Assembly: GCA_037176905.1 (NCBI GenBank)
Contig: JBBBWG010027312.1
Location: 96,324 to 137,709 of the forward strand
From: Azolla pinnata
Taxonomy: Eukaryota > Streptophyta > Polypodiopsida > Salviniales > Salviniaceae
DNA length: 41,386 bases
Direction of reading: 5' to 3'
Shown: in pieces, positions 1 to 11,014 of the stretch
How positions within the stretch are numbered: the stretch's first letter is position 1
How the letters are laid out: the number at the start of each line of letters is the position of its first letter
The notes under the pieces: generated by a model
The model's input: the letters and a program-made list of their open reading frames with translations, nothing else
Database searches by the model: none
Told to the model about the DNA's origin: nothing
Translations under genes and position numbers: made by a program

Positions 1-1069
1 TAATGCCTAAAAACATTGATTAGAAGAAAATTAGCCTAAAAACCAAGGGCCTAGTTTCCATTACAATGTGGAAAGTATATAAAAACATCTAAAACTCTTA
101 CCAGATTATAATATCTCCAAGTTCCCTCATCCTCCTCCATCTTGTCCATTTCATTCCGCCTATTTTGACAAAACAATAATCAGCATAGGTTTTGACTGTT
201 TGGGAGAACCTATAATTGTTATATTCAGTTTTCCTTTCATATAATGCATTCTCTCTTTGATGGCTTGAGTTTGTCATGATCAGAGCTAGCAATGTTTTAA
301 GGCACTGAAATAGCCCTTATCAATGAGGATGGATCAATAGCATCGGCAACAATGTTGCCCATTTCATGTCTTTTTCAATAGTGTTCCGTAGCTTGAATTT
401 AATTTTAATACATTCACTCAACAATTCAGGTTCCTCCATTTTTATCGTAATTGTATAATTGATTGAGGTATATTTGTACTTACAGTTGATTGGATATGAA
501 AGTCTGACCTTTGATCACTGATCTGCGTGGCATGTTCATTATAGGTAGATTGCTTCAATGTTTTCAAGTGAATTATTCATAACATTGGCCATAAACGAAT
601 TACTGCTAGAATTAGATGTGCAACAATGCATTGTATTATTTGTGATTTAAAATGAATTTTTATCATACTTCTGCAATTAGCCAATATATACGAGTACGAT
701 GGTCCTTAAATGGATTTTGATTGTAGAAGATGGCAATTTTCTTGCTTATTTTGCAGTGAATTTGATTGAATCGATGTGATTTGTGATCGGTTGTTGTAAC
801 TTGTTCACACATTTTGTGAAGCCTCTATCAAAAGCTTATTGCATCATTCCGATGATATTGATTGATTTGTGAAGGGTTCTCATTACAGTTAAAAGCTTCT
901 CCACGGAAGAATATGCTGAAATATTGCAGAGAATTAATCAATCAAATCGTAGAGTAAGCTGCACCAAAAACTTCCTTAGTACCTTTGATCGATTCGCTAG
1001 CATTATCAAAGACGTACTTAGGAACATCAAATCCTTGTTTATCTCACCACAAAATATGACTGTACATAC
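1..1069 (-). other. Probable intron 11 of the LKR/SDH gene; no exon recognised
   Basis: After the donor at 1069 the minus strand should lead to the LKR-SDH linker and the SDH domain, but no segment here resembles either. Two splice-flanked open stretches, near 960-1020 and 120-210, read through on the minus strand but match nothing in the family. The simplest reading is a long intron that leaves the window. A gene ending after LKR cannot be excluded. Confidence 0.5.
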
Positions 1070-4000
1070 CTCTTCCTGTTGGATTGCTGCGTCTCTCTCA
1101 CAACGCAGACTATGAATGTACTCATAAGGCACGGTTAGTTTTCCCTCATGAGCGATGCATGCACATTGCACAGGATGCAGCAACTCTGAGAGACTTCTGG
1201 CATTGCCCATGCTTGATACGAATGGAAGCAACACTTCCCCAAAGTGGTTAGTCGACTGGAAAAGAATATGAAAATTTCATAATGTTTCTTCCAGAATTGG
1301 AAATGGATGAACATCATGATCTCATACCTCTCTGGGAAGCTCTGTTGGAAGGTTATCAGTAGCAAGAATGACAATACCATCCCCATTCAAGTCATCCTTG
1401 CAAGAGTTTGATGATGGGTCATATCTGAAAATGCATGAAAACCAGTTCAAATCCAAACATCTGGAAATTCACTGAGAAATATATAGTAAGCTGACCAAAA
1501 GAATATCTACCATACAGGTAAAAAGGCTTCTCATTTGAGGTTGCGTGTGTGATACACTCAATAGATCCCCCAATGTCACAGGTAATATCAGCAATGGCAA
1601 TGAGTTTCTTATGTATATTGGCTACAGTTTGTAGCTGGTCATTTGTAAGAAGACGTGGATACTTTTTTTCCCAATACATGCAATTGACTGAAATTGAAAT
1701 ACATCATCAAACCCTTCAGAATCTAGATTGCAAACTACACTTTCAACACACCTTCCCACCTTAGGATGTAAAGCAGCAGGTACGAAAATTGGACTTACCA
1801 ATTATAGATGCATAAGGAGCAACCTTTTCATGAAATATCGGATAATAATCCCCTGGATTACTGTAATAGTCATTCTGCCCAACCATAAGAAAAACAGATA
1901 CACATTAGAGAAAAGAAGCAGCTGCAATTTCAATCACACATCCTACAGCTAATTTTACAAGTTATGAAGAATTGGCAAATTAACATGTCAGGTATGAGCA
2001 GCTAGTGTTAAAGAATATTTCCTTCTGTAGAAAGATTCTTCCACTTTCCAATGTCAGTAGTTCTCTACATTGCAGACCTCATGTATTTTGACAGTAGTAA
2101 GGGTCGTGATTTTGTCAATACCACACAAGATCGGTTCTTTGACTTGACTAATTTTCTTTTATCTTACCAGCACCAAGGATATTGCTTTTAACTAAGAGAA
2201 GAAAAAACACAGGATGTCATTTGTAATAATTACCGACTTGCGAGCTTGATTGCTCCAATAGCAGCAGAGTAGAGATGGAAGGAAGAGAAGGAAAAGGTCT
2301 CCAGTTCAAGAAGGGCTGAACAAATTCTTCCATTGCTAGGGTTTGAAAGAGGATTATAAGTCACCTTTTATGCACTTCACATTTATCCATCTGGGTTTGA
2401 ACGCATATTTATCTTGTATTTACATGCAAAGGTAGAAGGATGTATCGTGCAGTATACAGTCCTTATGCTCATCCTACAAACAGTGAATTCTGAACTTCCA
2501 GTGAAAGGAGTACATGTAGAGGAGAGAATGCCCAAATGCCTTTGCATATCTGACAAAGAGCTACAGGAGTGGTTCCCCTCTTTTTATGAATAAGACAAAT
2601 TTGATGATGTTATCTTTGTTACCATATCAAACATCACACGTCCATGCTAACACTACTATTCTGCTTACCTTATCAAATTTCTTTGTTGAATCTGTCGGGG
2701 CCACCATGTGTTCTGCAGTTACAATGCAACCATACACTTCAAAAGTCCTCTTCTTGCCTTTTGATACTAGCCATGAACCGCCTGGCTGTTCCTAGATATA
2801 AAGAAGATTTTCAAAATGCTAAATTAAATGAAAGGAGATGTACAGGAGAGATGTACTCCTACTCTTACTTCTCTTACTAGAGGTGCAGATAACTTAGGCA
2901 ATTCTGAAGGATCAACAAACTTATGCGGCAGCAAGCGAAATATTTCTTGAGCTCCTTGTGATACTGAGAACATCGACATATCCAGAGGAATCATCACAAA
3001 ATATTCGATTCAGCTTGAATCGTAGGTAGTTTTCAAAATCAATCTTGATCTGTCTTACCCTTTCCAGTCCCTGTGAAAATAAACACAAGGGGGCTGATTT
3101 GGGAAGGTAGACCGTTTGTCCTAATTTCTTCTCCAGCTTGAAGAACAGCCGCTTTTGCAGCACTTAGAGATGCATACATGAAAGATGATCCAATGGACAA
3201 GAATGGTGTTGAATATCCTAGGCTTAAATATCCTGCCAGACACAATTGATATAAAGTTAATGCTCAGAAAACCAAAATCTCAAATATGATCAAGAATCCT
3301 CGAAAGGTCAGAGTAGAGCCTTACTTTCTTTACGTAACCTCCTACGGAGCTAATTAGAATGAAGGGTTTCAACATCCAAAGGAAGACATGTACGACTTTT
3401 TCTAAAATGATCAGTTACAGATGTTCTTTTCGGATGACTTGTTTGCAAACTCTCCATGAATTGCATGCACAAAGAGGTAAAAGGAATTACTTGTTCCCAG
3501 ACCCCGAAGAAGATCAATCATCCCTGCCCTTCCTGCATACGCTCCAAATGCCACCAGCCTCTCTCCTTTATCTCCAACAATTCGTTCATAGTCATATAGA
3601 GAAATGTGCTTGGATAGGATCTACAGAGATAGGACAAATCATTGTACACAAAGATTACATGACAACTGTTCCTAGATGCATATAGAGTACACAACACTTT
3701 AACTATTATGTACATGAATAGAGTTAACGGTTGTGATTGTACCTCATCCAAGAGTGGCATATTCTCTCGTTGAGCTTTATGTGTATGCGAGAAAAATGCA
3801 TATGCTCGATTAGGGAGAAGTGTCCCCACCTGTACAACAGAGTTTTGCCATATATGAACTGACGGATTCATAATTTTCATGCAGCCATAATCAACAATTA
3901 GTTTATGCATAAGTACAACAATCAGCTGAATATGTCAAGATTCAAGAGATTGGCTACAAACATTGCACCCACCCATAGTCTTGCATGGACCCTAGTCAGC

Positions 4001-5443
4001 TAACTCTTGCAATGTATGCTTATGTCGTAACATATGCTCCTCTCTCAGAGGAAGAGTGCAGGCTTGCAATCGCAAACAAGAGTAAGAAAACCCTGAAATG
4101 CCTTGTAGATTTACATTACTGAACAAAATGCCCCTGAAAACTGCCCTCCCAATATGATGTTGTTAAGTACTTAAAACAGGACCGTGCCACTGACAAGAAA
4201 TGAAGAATGGAGAAGTGTTTCGATGATAGCTAAGGATATCCATATGTGCAAAACATAAAAAAACGTTTCCGAAATTGGTGGTGGTGGAAATCAAGCAAGG
4301 GGCAGTACATAAATAATGACGAACTCAGGGTAGACCTGATATTAATATATAAAAGGAGTTCGTTCCGAATCATGCCATTCGGGGAGAAACACTGACTTGC
4401 AATTTAGAAAATACAAGTTATCATTGAAGAGGCACAATTATCCAAACAAGCACGTGAGCAACAAATTAACCTAGTGTTCAGTACTGGATATTGTTAGCGA
4501 ATATCCAACAATACCTCTGGCTGCTTAACACCAAGAATGAGACCGCACTTGGAGAGGTCCTCAGAGATCTCACAGCCAACATTCTCGTATTCAGTATCCT
4601 GAAAGATCCTCTTCGTGGAGGGTTGGACTAAGATGTGTTTCACATGTCCATCTTCTGATCTTCGAGGAGCATGAAGAAGCTGAGCACAATGAGACGGGGT
4701 TAAAGGAGCTCTCCTCTCCCACACTTTGCTGTTACTCTCCCTCTGAATCCCTATAATGCCATTCCCAAGCATGCTGATCACACCATTATTCTGTTCCTGC
4801 CGAACGCATTAACAAGGCTTGTGTAAGAGAAAATCCCAAGGGACAGTAAACCCCCATAAAACTCCTGTGTTCTCTCTTATTTTCGCAATCATTTTCGTAT
4901 TTCTGCACATGCAGCAACAGTCTATTTTGTGTGAGGGCAAAATTCAGATGATTGAACTTTGTAACTACTTGAATGAGACATTTCTTCCCTCTTTTGGGGT
5001 GCTCTCCGATTAAAAAATGTGCAATCTTTCTAGGGCTGTGTGTTGGTGTAAAGGGAAATTTCAAAAATGTTCTCGACATGTTTCTAAATCATGGAGCAGA
5101 TGTACAAGAATCCACTATCCATATAAGCTGGTAATATAAAAGTTGAACCACTACAGTAGATCGCTGCAATTCATAAAGCACGACCTGGAACCCACAGAAG
5201 GATCGATGTTTAACATCCCCGAAGTTGCAAGCTAGTGCGTGAACATATAGCGTGCTTCAGCAGAAAACGCTGAGCGCAAAATGCCCATGAAAGCCACAGG
5301 AGATTTGACCTCGGGATGGGAAACCTCCGCGGTGCATTTGCAGGTGAGAAACAATCAATGGCGCGGAGAAGTACGTGAGGAAAAGAGCGCAAAGAATGAG
5401 CGAGGCAGCTTTGAAGGCGTACCTGGGAGGTTTCGAAGGCCAT
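1070..5443 (-). CDS. Lysine-ketoglutarate reductase domain of LKR/SDH (5' part of gene, 11 exons)
   Basis: First enzyme of lysine catabolism: LKR condenses lysine with 2-oxoglutarate to saccharopine using NADPH. In plants it is normally fused to saccharopine dehydrogenase (SDH). Exons on the minus strand: 5443-5423, 4796-4515, 3829-3743, 3620-3491, 3232-3059, 2963-2878, 2791-2669, 1874-1799, 1687-1516, 1424-1328, 1255-1070. All join in frame with GT-AG introns and give 478 residues. Family motifs seen: WERRAPLTP (33-41), GCEISEDL in exon 2, RAYAFFSHTHKAQ at the start of exon 3, TGTGKVSQGAQEIF (227-240), VNCMYWEKKYPRLL (327-340) and DITCDIGGSIE (360-370). The start at 5443 is chosen because the seven-codon exon 1 (MAFETSQ) ends in phase 0 at CAG/gtacgc and joins the phase-0 exon 2. 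The model stops at a good donor (GAG/gtatgt) where the LKR domain ends. The linker and SDH half must lie left of the window or be absent. Family assignment is firm; bifunctionality is not shown. Confidence 0.9.
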
Positions 5444-5536
5444 GGCGGAAGCGGAAGCGGAAGCGGAAGCAAGCGCGAGGGCAGGTTCGCCTGTGCAGGA
5501 AGGACGGCAGAGAAGAAAAAGACATGGAGTCTGTTG

Positions 5537-5546
5537 TATATTTATA
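5537..5546 (-). promoter_or_regulatory. TATA box of the LKR gene
   Basis: The minus strand reads TATAAATATA here, about 95 bp before the ATG at 5443. That predicts transcription starting near 5505-5515. The intervening leader contains a short GCTTCC hexamer repeat just before the start codon. This is the only TATA-like element between the start codon and the trinucleotide array that begins at 5580. Confidence 0.6.
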
Positions 5547-5579
5547 GAGAGTTGGAGCGTTTCTGCCACGTTCTTCAAA

Positions 5580-6175
5580 AGATCATCATCGTCATCATCC
5601 TCACCCATCGCCCCATCACCATCATTATCACCCCCACCAACATCACCATCATCATTATCGCCATCATCACCATCGCCATCATCACCATCGCCATCATCAC
5701 CATCACCATCGTCATCATCACCACCACCACCATCATCACCATCACCATCACCATCACCACCATCACCATCACCATCATCACCACCATTATCACCATCATC
5801 CCCATCACCACCATCCCCAGCATCACCATCACCATCATCACCATCATCCCCACCACCATCACCATCGCCACCATCATCGTCAACAGCGTCGCCGACATCA
5901 CCATCATAACCGCCATGATGATCATCATCATCCTCGACATCACCACCACCATCATCATCATCCTCGGCATCGCCACCATCACCACAACCACCATCACCAT
6001 CACCATCATCATCATCACCATCTTGATTGTCGTGATCACCGTCAATGTCATCATCATCACATCACCGTCGCCGTCGTCGTCGTCACTGTCAACGTCATCA
6101 TCATCCTCCTCAACATCGCCACCATCATCGCCAACTTCACCGCCACAACCATCGCCATCACCGCAACATTACACA
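5580..6175. repeat. CAT/CAC trinucleotide array (about 600 bp)
   Basis: Nearly uninterrupted runs of CATCAC, CATCAT and CACCAC on the plus strand (GATGGT/GATGAT on the minus strand), with scattered CGC and CGT variants. It begins about 35 bp upstream of the LKR TATA box. Seen from the LKR gene the coding-like strand is GAT/GGT, the same orientation as the array upstream of the transporter gene at 36344-37130. It opens several reading frames on both strands (for example 5375-6205 plus and 5575-6060 minus) that are products of the repeat, not genes. Confidence 0.9.
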
Positions 6176-6205
6176 ATCGGTCGATCGATCGATCATCGAG
6201 AATGA

Positions 6206-6373
6206 TCAACGATCGGCCAGACGCTAGGTTTGTTCATATGTTTGTTTATACGGATGCCCTCTCTTGCAGCTCTAATCTCTAGAGCGAATCCCTTTGACAT
6301 TTTCTGCTGGGTTGGGCTTACCTCTCTCTCTCTCTTTGCCTCTCTAGTATGCAAAGATTATATGTATATATAG

Positions 6374-6406
<33 letters not shown>

Positions 6407-7035
6407 TGGTCTATCTGCAGCTGGATCTTGAGATGACGACGCTCAGCATTCTTCATCCCTGGCCATGTCAGCTAGAACTCACTTGGGAAAAAAGACCAGA
6501 TGCACCATCCTCCCTTTGTTTGCTCCTCCCTTCATGGGCCTCGACAGCTATGTCTAAGCTACTCTAGCATTAGGTGGCTTGTTTCTTCGTCTTCTTCTTC
6601 TTCTTTATGCATGTAAAGGTGCTTCGAACTAAACTCTTATTCAACTTGACCCAACTATCCATCAAATAACATAGCCTTTCTTTCTTTCTTTTTTGTTCGA
6701 GTGCTCCTACTTCCTGATATCGACGTCTAAGCAGTTGGCACAAATATATTTTAAGCTCGTCAATTTGTTATTCGCTCGATGCTTTTATGCCTCCACTTCG
6801 ATTAATTCGCTGGATTTGCTCATTCGATGTTGTTGGTCGACGGTATAGAGACCTACTTATAGGTAGGTAGTGTCTTTCTGCTTTAACAGATCGTCCATCT
6901 CCAGGCTTATCCTCTATGATTTGTATCAATCTCTTTCGTGGACGTTTCCTCCTTGCTTAATCTTTGGCTCCCATAAGTATCCCTAAAATTTGGCAATAAC
7001 CAGCGAGGGGTGGCAAATTTTTTTCCTATTTTCCT
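6206..7035. other. Intergenic DNA with CT, TA/CA and TTC microsatellites
   Basis: No gene seen. It contains a CT-rich tract at 6322-6348, a TA then CA dinucleotide tract at about 6365-6406, and short TTC and TTTC tracts near 6585 and 6675. It ends where similarity to the downstream receptor kinase begins at about 7036. Confidence 0.6.
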
Positions 7036-8299
7036 TTTGACTGGGCCAATACCAGAAGCGATAGGTAATTTGGATTATCTTCAAGTATTGGATTTAAGCA
7101 ATCCTAGGAGAGGAAATTTCACTCGCAACAAAGTCTATGGAGATCTCTCTGCATTGGCGAACCTCATCCGTCTCCGGAATTCGTATGTGGGATCTCTCCC
7201 CGTGTCTTTACCGCACTTCTATCGATGCAGTGTATAGATTGAGGTTCTTTGGGCTTCTTTGTTTCTATTTGTTACTTCAGGAATTTGAGACCTGGAAACA
7301 TTTCCAGCGGCAATCTTCAACCTAACTAATATGGTTGCTTTGTATGTATGAATAAACAAGACTTCTAAGATGCCTGTACATTGTTTTCAGCACTCGTTCT
7401 CAATAAATAGATGTTTTGATTGTCAGGAAGATTAATAACGCACGCATCAAAGGACCACTTCCGAAGGAGCTTGTATAGCTGACGAAACTGAAGTATATGT
7501 AAGTAAAATTTTCATACTTGCCACATACCTTCTGAGAAATTTTTTGTGCATGTACGCACATGCACAACTGTCCCTTGTCAATGAAATGTTTAAATTTGCT
7601 GTTTTCTAGGTATCTTGGTAACAATAGCTTTATAATGGAAATAGCTGAAAGAAATGTAACGTTTCATCTTTTGTAATATATTGAAAGGCTTTCATTCCAT
7701 TGGTTTAGATCCTCATTATGAGTTCACTCAAATCCAGATGGTTTATATTTATCTCAAAGAAAAAAACGGAAAGAAAATATGTTTAGATTAGAGTAGACGA
7801 TCACTGGAATTTAGGCAGCTTACAACAACAGCTTTAGCGCACGTGCACACGTGTCAATGATGTGTGTAATTCTCTCATATTTAAAAATTGTGACCCTTCA
7901 AGACTAGCAGTAGGGCTGTTTATGTTGGGATCATCTCATGACCGCTTATGCCAATATAGTCAATTATGTACATAAATATTAATAAGTAAATGTGTGTCTC
8001 AGAGCCAAGACAATTTTAAAATTGCAAAGAAACCTTGTTTACCTCATCAGGGTTAGCATTTGACATGATGGAGATGGTGGGATTTCAGGCAGTTTTAACA
8101 GTTGTAGATGCATTGCCGATGGGCAGTGGCTTCTCAGGTTCTCGATCTACCAAGTGTTGTAGACATCCCCGAAGACTACAATGCTCCAAATGAGCAGCAT
8201 GCCCAGTGCAGCGTTCAAAGGATTCAGGCATTAGATGGCACCGGGAGTGCCCTGGATCACAGTATTATGACAAATAGCAGCGTAATGTCAGGCCAGTAG
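7036..8299 (+). pseudogene. Truncated, internally deleted copy of the LRR receptor kinase at 16530-24789
   Basis: The copy keeps parts of exons 3-6 and the last exon of the intact gene, with introns. Matching pieces: exon 3 remnant 7036-7182, exon 4 at 7281-7341, exon 5 at 7427-7498, exon 6 at 7610-7655, last exon 8089-8299. Lesions seen directly: similarity starts inside exon 3, so signal peptide and cap are missing; exon 4 has lost 14 bp; exon 5 has a CAG to TAG stop at 7476-7478; exon 6 is 46 instead of 72 bp; the last exon is 211 instead of 210 bp because of one extra T near 8112. Between about 7707 and 7710 the copy jumps from intron 6 to intron 21 of the parent (about 18696 to 24200), deleting roughly 5.5 kb that holds the remaining LRRs, the membrane span and the kinase. 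Similarity continues through the 3' flank to about 8775 (parent about 25275). It cannot make a receptor kinase. Confidence 0.9.
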
Positions 8300-8779
8300 C
8301 CAATGTTTCCAAGGTAAAAATTTGGGATCCTATGCTATGAGTCTTTTCAAACAAACTGATTCTTTTATCCACTGTTGCTTGGATGTGTTAGACTTCTCAT
8401 GTAATTTGTCTCTGAAAACTTCTCGTGTAATTCACCTCTGAAAGTTTTCTACAATTGGAAGCTTTCGATTGCCATTTTGTATTATTGAGGTCATGACACA
8501 TATTGTGCCATAAATGGTTAAAAATAGTGTATTGTATACTGAAGTGTTTGTGAAGGTCTCAGTTATTCATGGACTGATTCAGCTTGTGTACATCGATGTC
8601 TGTACATGTTAGTGCTCAATAACAAGTGAATTTGTGATTTGTTGGCTATACATATGTTTTCTAAGATATTTCATATACATATGATGTGGGCGTGGGAAGC
8701 CCAAATAGTCAAAAGTTTTTGTAACTTAAAGTGGATTGAACCAAACCATGAAATCGACAAAATTAAACTGTCATGCAAA

Positions 8780-9250
8780 TGCACATGATCCATCTCAAAT
8801 TTCGAAGAATATCCAATAATTTCATCAAAACAAATTGTGTGTTTGATCCTTTAGACAAGATTAATGCCTTTGGGGAGCATATATCTATGAGAATTCACAA
8901 AAAAACCATTGTACACTTGTTTGTGCCAAAGAGTATTTGTATTCTCACTTGTTTCACAAGTTCACAAAAGTATTGACTTTGGGTTTTTGTGTAACTAACA
9001 GTAGTGTATAGTACATCCTTGTTTTTCTCAATGGCCATATCAATGAGATTTATATTTACTTTTGCAGCAATCACTGGAGGTGTCGAAGGTGAGCATCGTA
9101 TTTTCAAAAATAAATAATGATAGAATGATGATATACATCAAGTGCATATCATCGTTCCTTTAGGTAGTGATAATAAGGTTGTATAACAGTTAACTAAAAG
9201 TCTTGATATTCGTTTTGAGCATAACATTTTGTTATTATAGGTGAAGTGAA
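8780..9250 (+). repeat. Dispersed repeat, copy 1
   Basis: This roughly 470-bp segment matches 32095-32560 in the same orientation along its whole length, with small indels. Shared landmarks include GACAAGATTAATGCCTTTGG near 8857 and 32165, the stretch around GGCCATATCAATGAGATTTA near 9032, and GTAGTGATAATAAGGTT near 9164. It begins right where the duplicated 3' flank of the pseudogene ends. No open frame of note and no clear terminal inverted repeat was seen, so the class of element is unknown. Confidence 0.75.
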
Positions 9251-9964
9251 AAGACAAATAGATAGGTATAAAAAGTTATGTGAAGTGACAAATTTAAGAC
9301 TAAGGTTTTGATAAACTTAGGACGACCTTCGTGTATACATCTCTTGTTATAGAGAGATTAAATGAAACTTTTCCTTACCATTGTTTTTATTCCTGTCGTC
9401 AGAGGATAGATGACACTTTATGGATTGTGTACTCGTTCAAGTGTAAAGTCATAATTTATACTTAGCCTCTAGACATTTTTAATATCAAGTAAAAGATAGT
9501 TAACAAAAAAAAAGTAACGAGTAAATCTTCGATAATTTATCACTATTGATGAGACCCAAGTTAATGTGTGCGACTCTGTCGGGGATCGAGGATAGATTCA
9601 AACAAATCTCTTAGTGCAAAGATTCAGACAAATCTCTTTGTGCAGAGAGAGAGCATCGAGAGCCCAAAACATGAACTCTGAATGTGGTAGAGAACCACAT
9701 TCCCCTTCATTACAGAACCCGAGAGGTACATCCTCGGCGTAAAACTATTTCTTACTTCGCCTCATGTCCTCGAAATTTCTCTCTTTTTTTTCGCAGTCCT
9801 AACACCAAGTGAGCATTTTCGTGCGATGAATGAAGCAAACGGGTTTTTTGAATGAAGGTTTGGGTCCAAATCTGAATGTTGGTTTTCTTATTAGAGGACA
9901 CACAAACAAGGAAAGAAAAAAATGGGCAATTGGGAAACAAATAGATCATAGCCAATGGAGTTTT
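9251..9964. other. Intergenic DNA, no gene seen
   Basis: AT-rich to about 9540, then a mixed stretch with a short imperfect direct repeat (CAAATCTCTTAGTGCA and CAAATCTCTTTGTGCA, about 9604-9643). No exon, RNA gene or element termini could be supported. The right end is the 3' flank of the histidine-rich gene on the minus strand. Confidence 0.4.
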
Positions 9965-10969
9965 CTAAGGGTCTTGACCATGGCTCACATGACCATCATG
10001 ACCATCATGACCATGTCCATGACTAGCATGACCATCGTGACCATGCCCATGACTAGCTTGACCATCATGACCATGCCCATGGCTCGCATTACCATCGTGA
10101 CCATGTCCATGACTACCATGACCCTCATGACCATGTCCATGACTACCATGGCCGTCGTGACCATGGCCATGACTTGCTTGGCCATCATGACCATGTCCAT
10201 GACTACCATGACCATGCTCACCATGCCCATGACTACCATGACCATGTTGACCATGCCCATGACTAGCTTGACCATCATGACCATGCCCATGACTGGCATG
10301 ACCATGCTCACCATGCCCATGACTACCATGACCATGTTGACCATGCCCATGACTACCATGACCATGTTGACCATGACTAGCTTGACCGTCGTGACCATGA
10401 CCATGACCATCATGACCATGTCCGTGACCACCATGACCATCAGGGCCATGATCATGGCCATGGCCGTGGCTCTTCTCATGAACTGGAACTCCGAAGGGTG
10501 CTGGGGTCATGGGCGATGGCGGCGGCTTCAGCCCGGCTGTCGAGAAATCCACGTCGTTTATGAACGCCACAACCAGCTGCGATGGCTGCCCTGCCGCATT
10601 ACCACCGTCCGGATGATCTATGCTCGACGCATCCGCCTTCCCAGATTCTTGTGTACCTTCCCCATGGCGATGGCGTTCTTCAGCAGCAGAGACGGGCTTG
10701 GCTATGGTGATCGGATCCGGATGGGGTGGAGCCGCGCCCTCATCTCCCGCCTCGTTTGTGAGGATGCCCCTCTGGGTAACCTCGACGGCTTCCGATTTGT
10801 TGGGTTCGGTGATTGATACGGGAAGCTCGGCCTCATTGTCTGCTAGAGATGGCGATTGGCGGGGCGGGTGCTGAAGGTAGGAGGAAGAAGGAGGAGGAGG
10901 AGCAGGAGGAGCTCTGCGGAAGAAAGGGAGCCATTGGAGGCAGGATCTGCAAGGAGCTAGCAGATCCAT
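9965..10969 (-). CDS. Histidine/glycine-rich decapeptide-repeat protein (334 aa)
   Basis: A single uninterrupted frame of 334 codons plus stop. The ATG at 10969 has a good context (gccATGG). Residues 1-166 are not repetitive: a short hydrophobic start with Cys-7 and Cys-10, a proline stretch (21-27), an acidic/polar middle and a small hydrophobic patch (QLVVAFINDVDF, 131-142). Residues 167-334 are almost purely His, Gly, Asp, Ser, Gln and Ala. From 191 to 320 they run in ten-residue register, each unit ending SHGHG and beginning with variants such as HDGQA, QHGHG, EHGHG or HDGNA. There are 61 His in residues 161-334. Third positions of His and Gly codons differ between units while the residues stay the same, which suggests selection on the protein. 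No family recognised. Binding of Zn, Ni or Cu is a reasonable inference from composition only. No clear signal peptide or membrane span. The alternative is a repeat tract that happens to be open. Confidence 0.6.
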   Translation of the reverse strand: MDLLAPCRSCLQWLPFFRRAPPAPPPPSSSYLQHPPRQSPSLADNEAELPVSITEPNKSEAVEVTQRGILTNEAGDEGAAPPHPDPITIAKPVSAAEERHRHGEGTQESGKADASSIDHPDGGNAAGQPSQLVVAFINDVDFSTAGLKPPPSPMTPAPFGVPVHEKSHGHGHDHGPDGHGGHGHGHDGHGHGHDGQASHGQHGHGSHGHGQHGHGSHGHGEHGHASHGHGHDGQASHGHGQHGHGSHGHGEHGHGSHGHGHDGQASHGHGHDGHGSHGHGHEGHGSHGHGHDGNASHGHGHDGQASHGHGHDGHASHGHGHDGHDGHVSHGQDP

Positions 10970-11014
10970 GGCGACGAAGCTTGAGCTCGACAGAAGAAGA
11001 AAGAAGAAGAAGAA

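Noticed and set aside
95-300. Minus-strand frame with possible splice sites near the left edge
   Set aside because: It does not resemble the LKR-SDH linker or the SDH domain, so it was not added to the LKR model.
5375-6205. Long open frames (up to 276 codons plus strand, 161 minus strand) across the CAT/CAC array
   Set aside because: They consist of Ile/Thr, Ser/Pro or Met/Val dipeptide runs forced by the trinucleotide repeat, appear in several frames at once, and overlap the LKR promoter and first exon.
9830-10816. 328-codon plus-strand frame opposite the histidine-rich gene
   Set aside because: It is the antisense shadow of a repeat with a 30-bp unit (Met-Thr-Met-Thr pattern). The minus strand has the better start context, the regular decapeptide and a more protein-like N-terminus.
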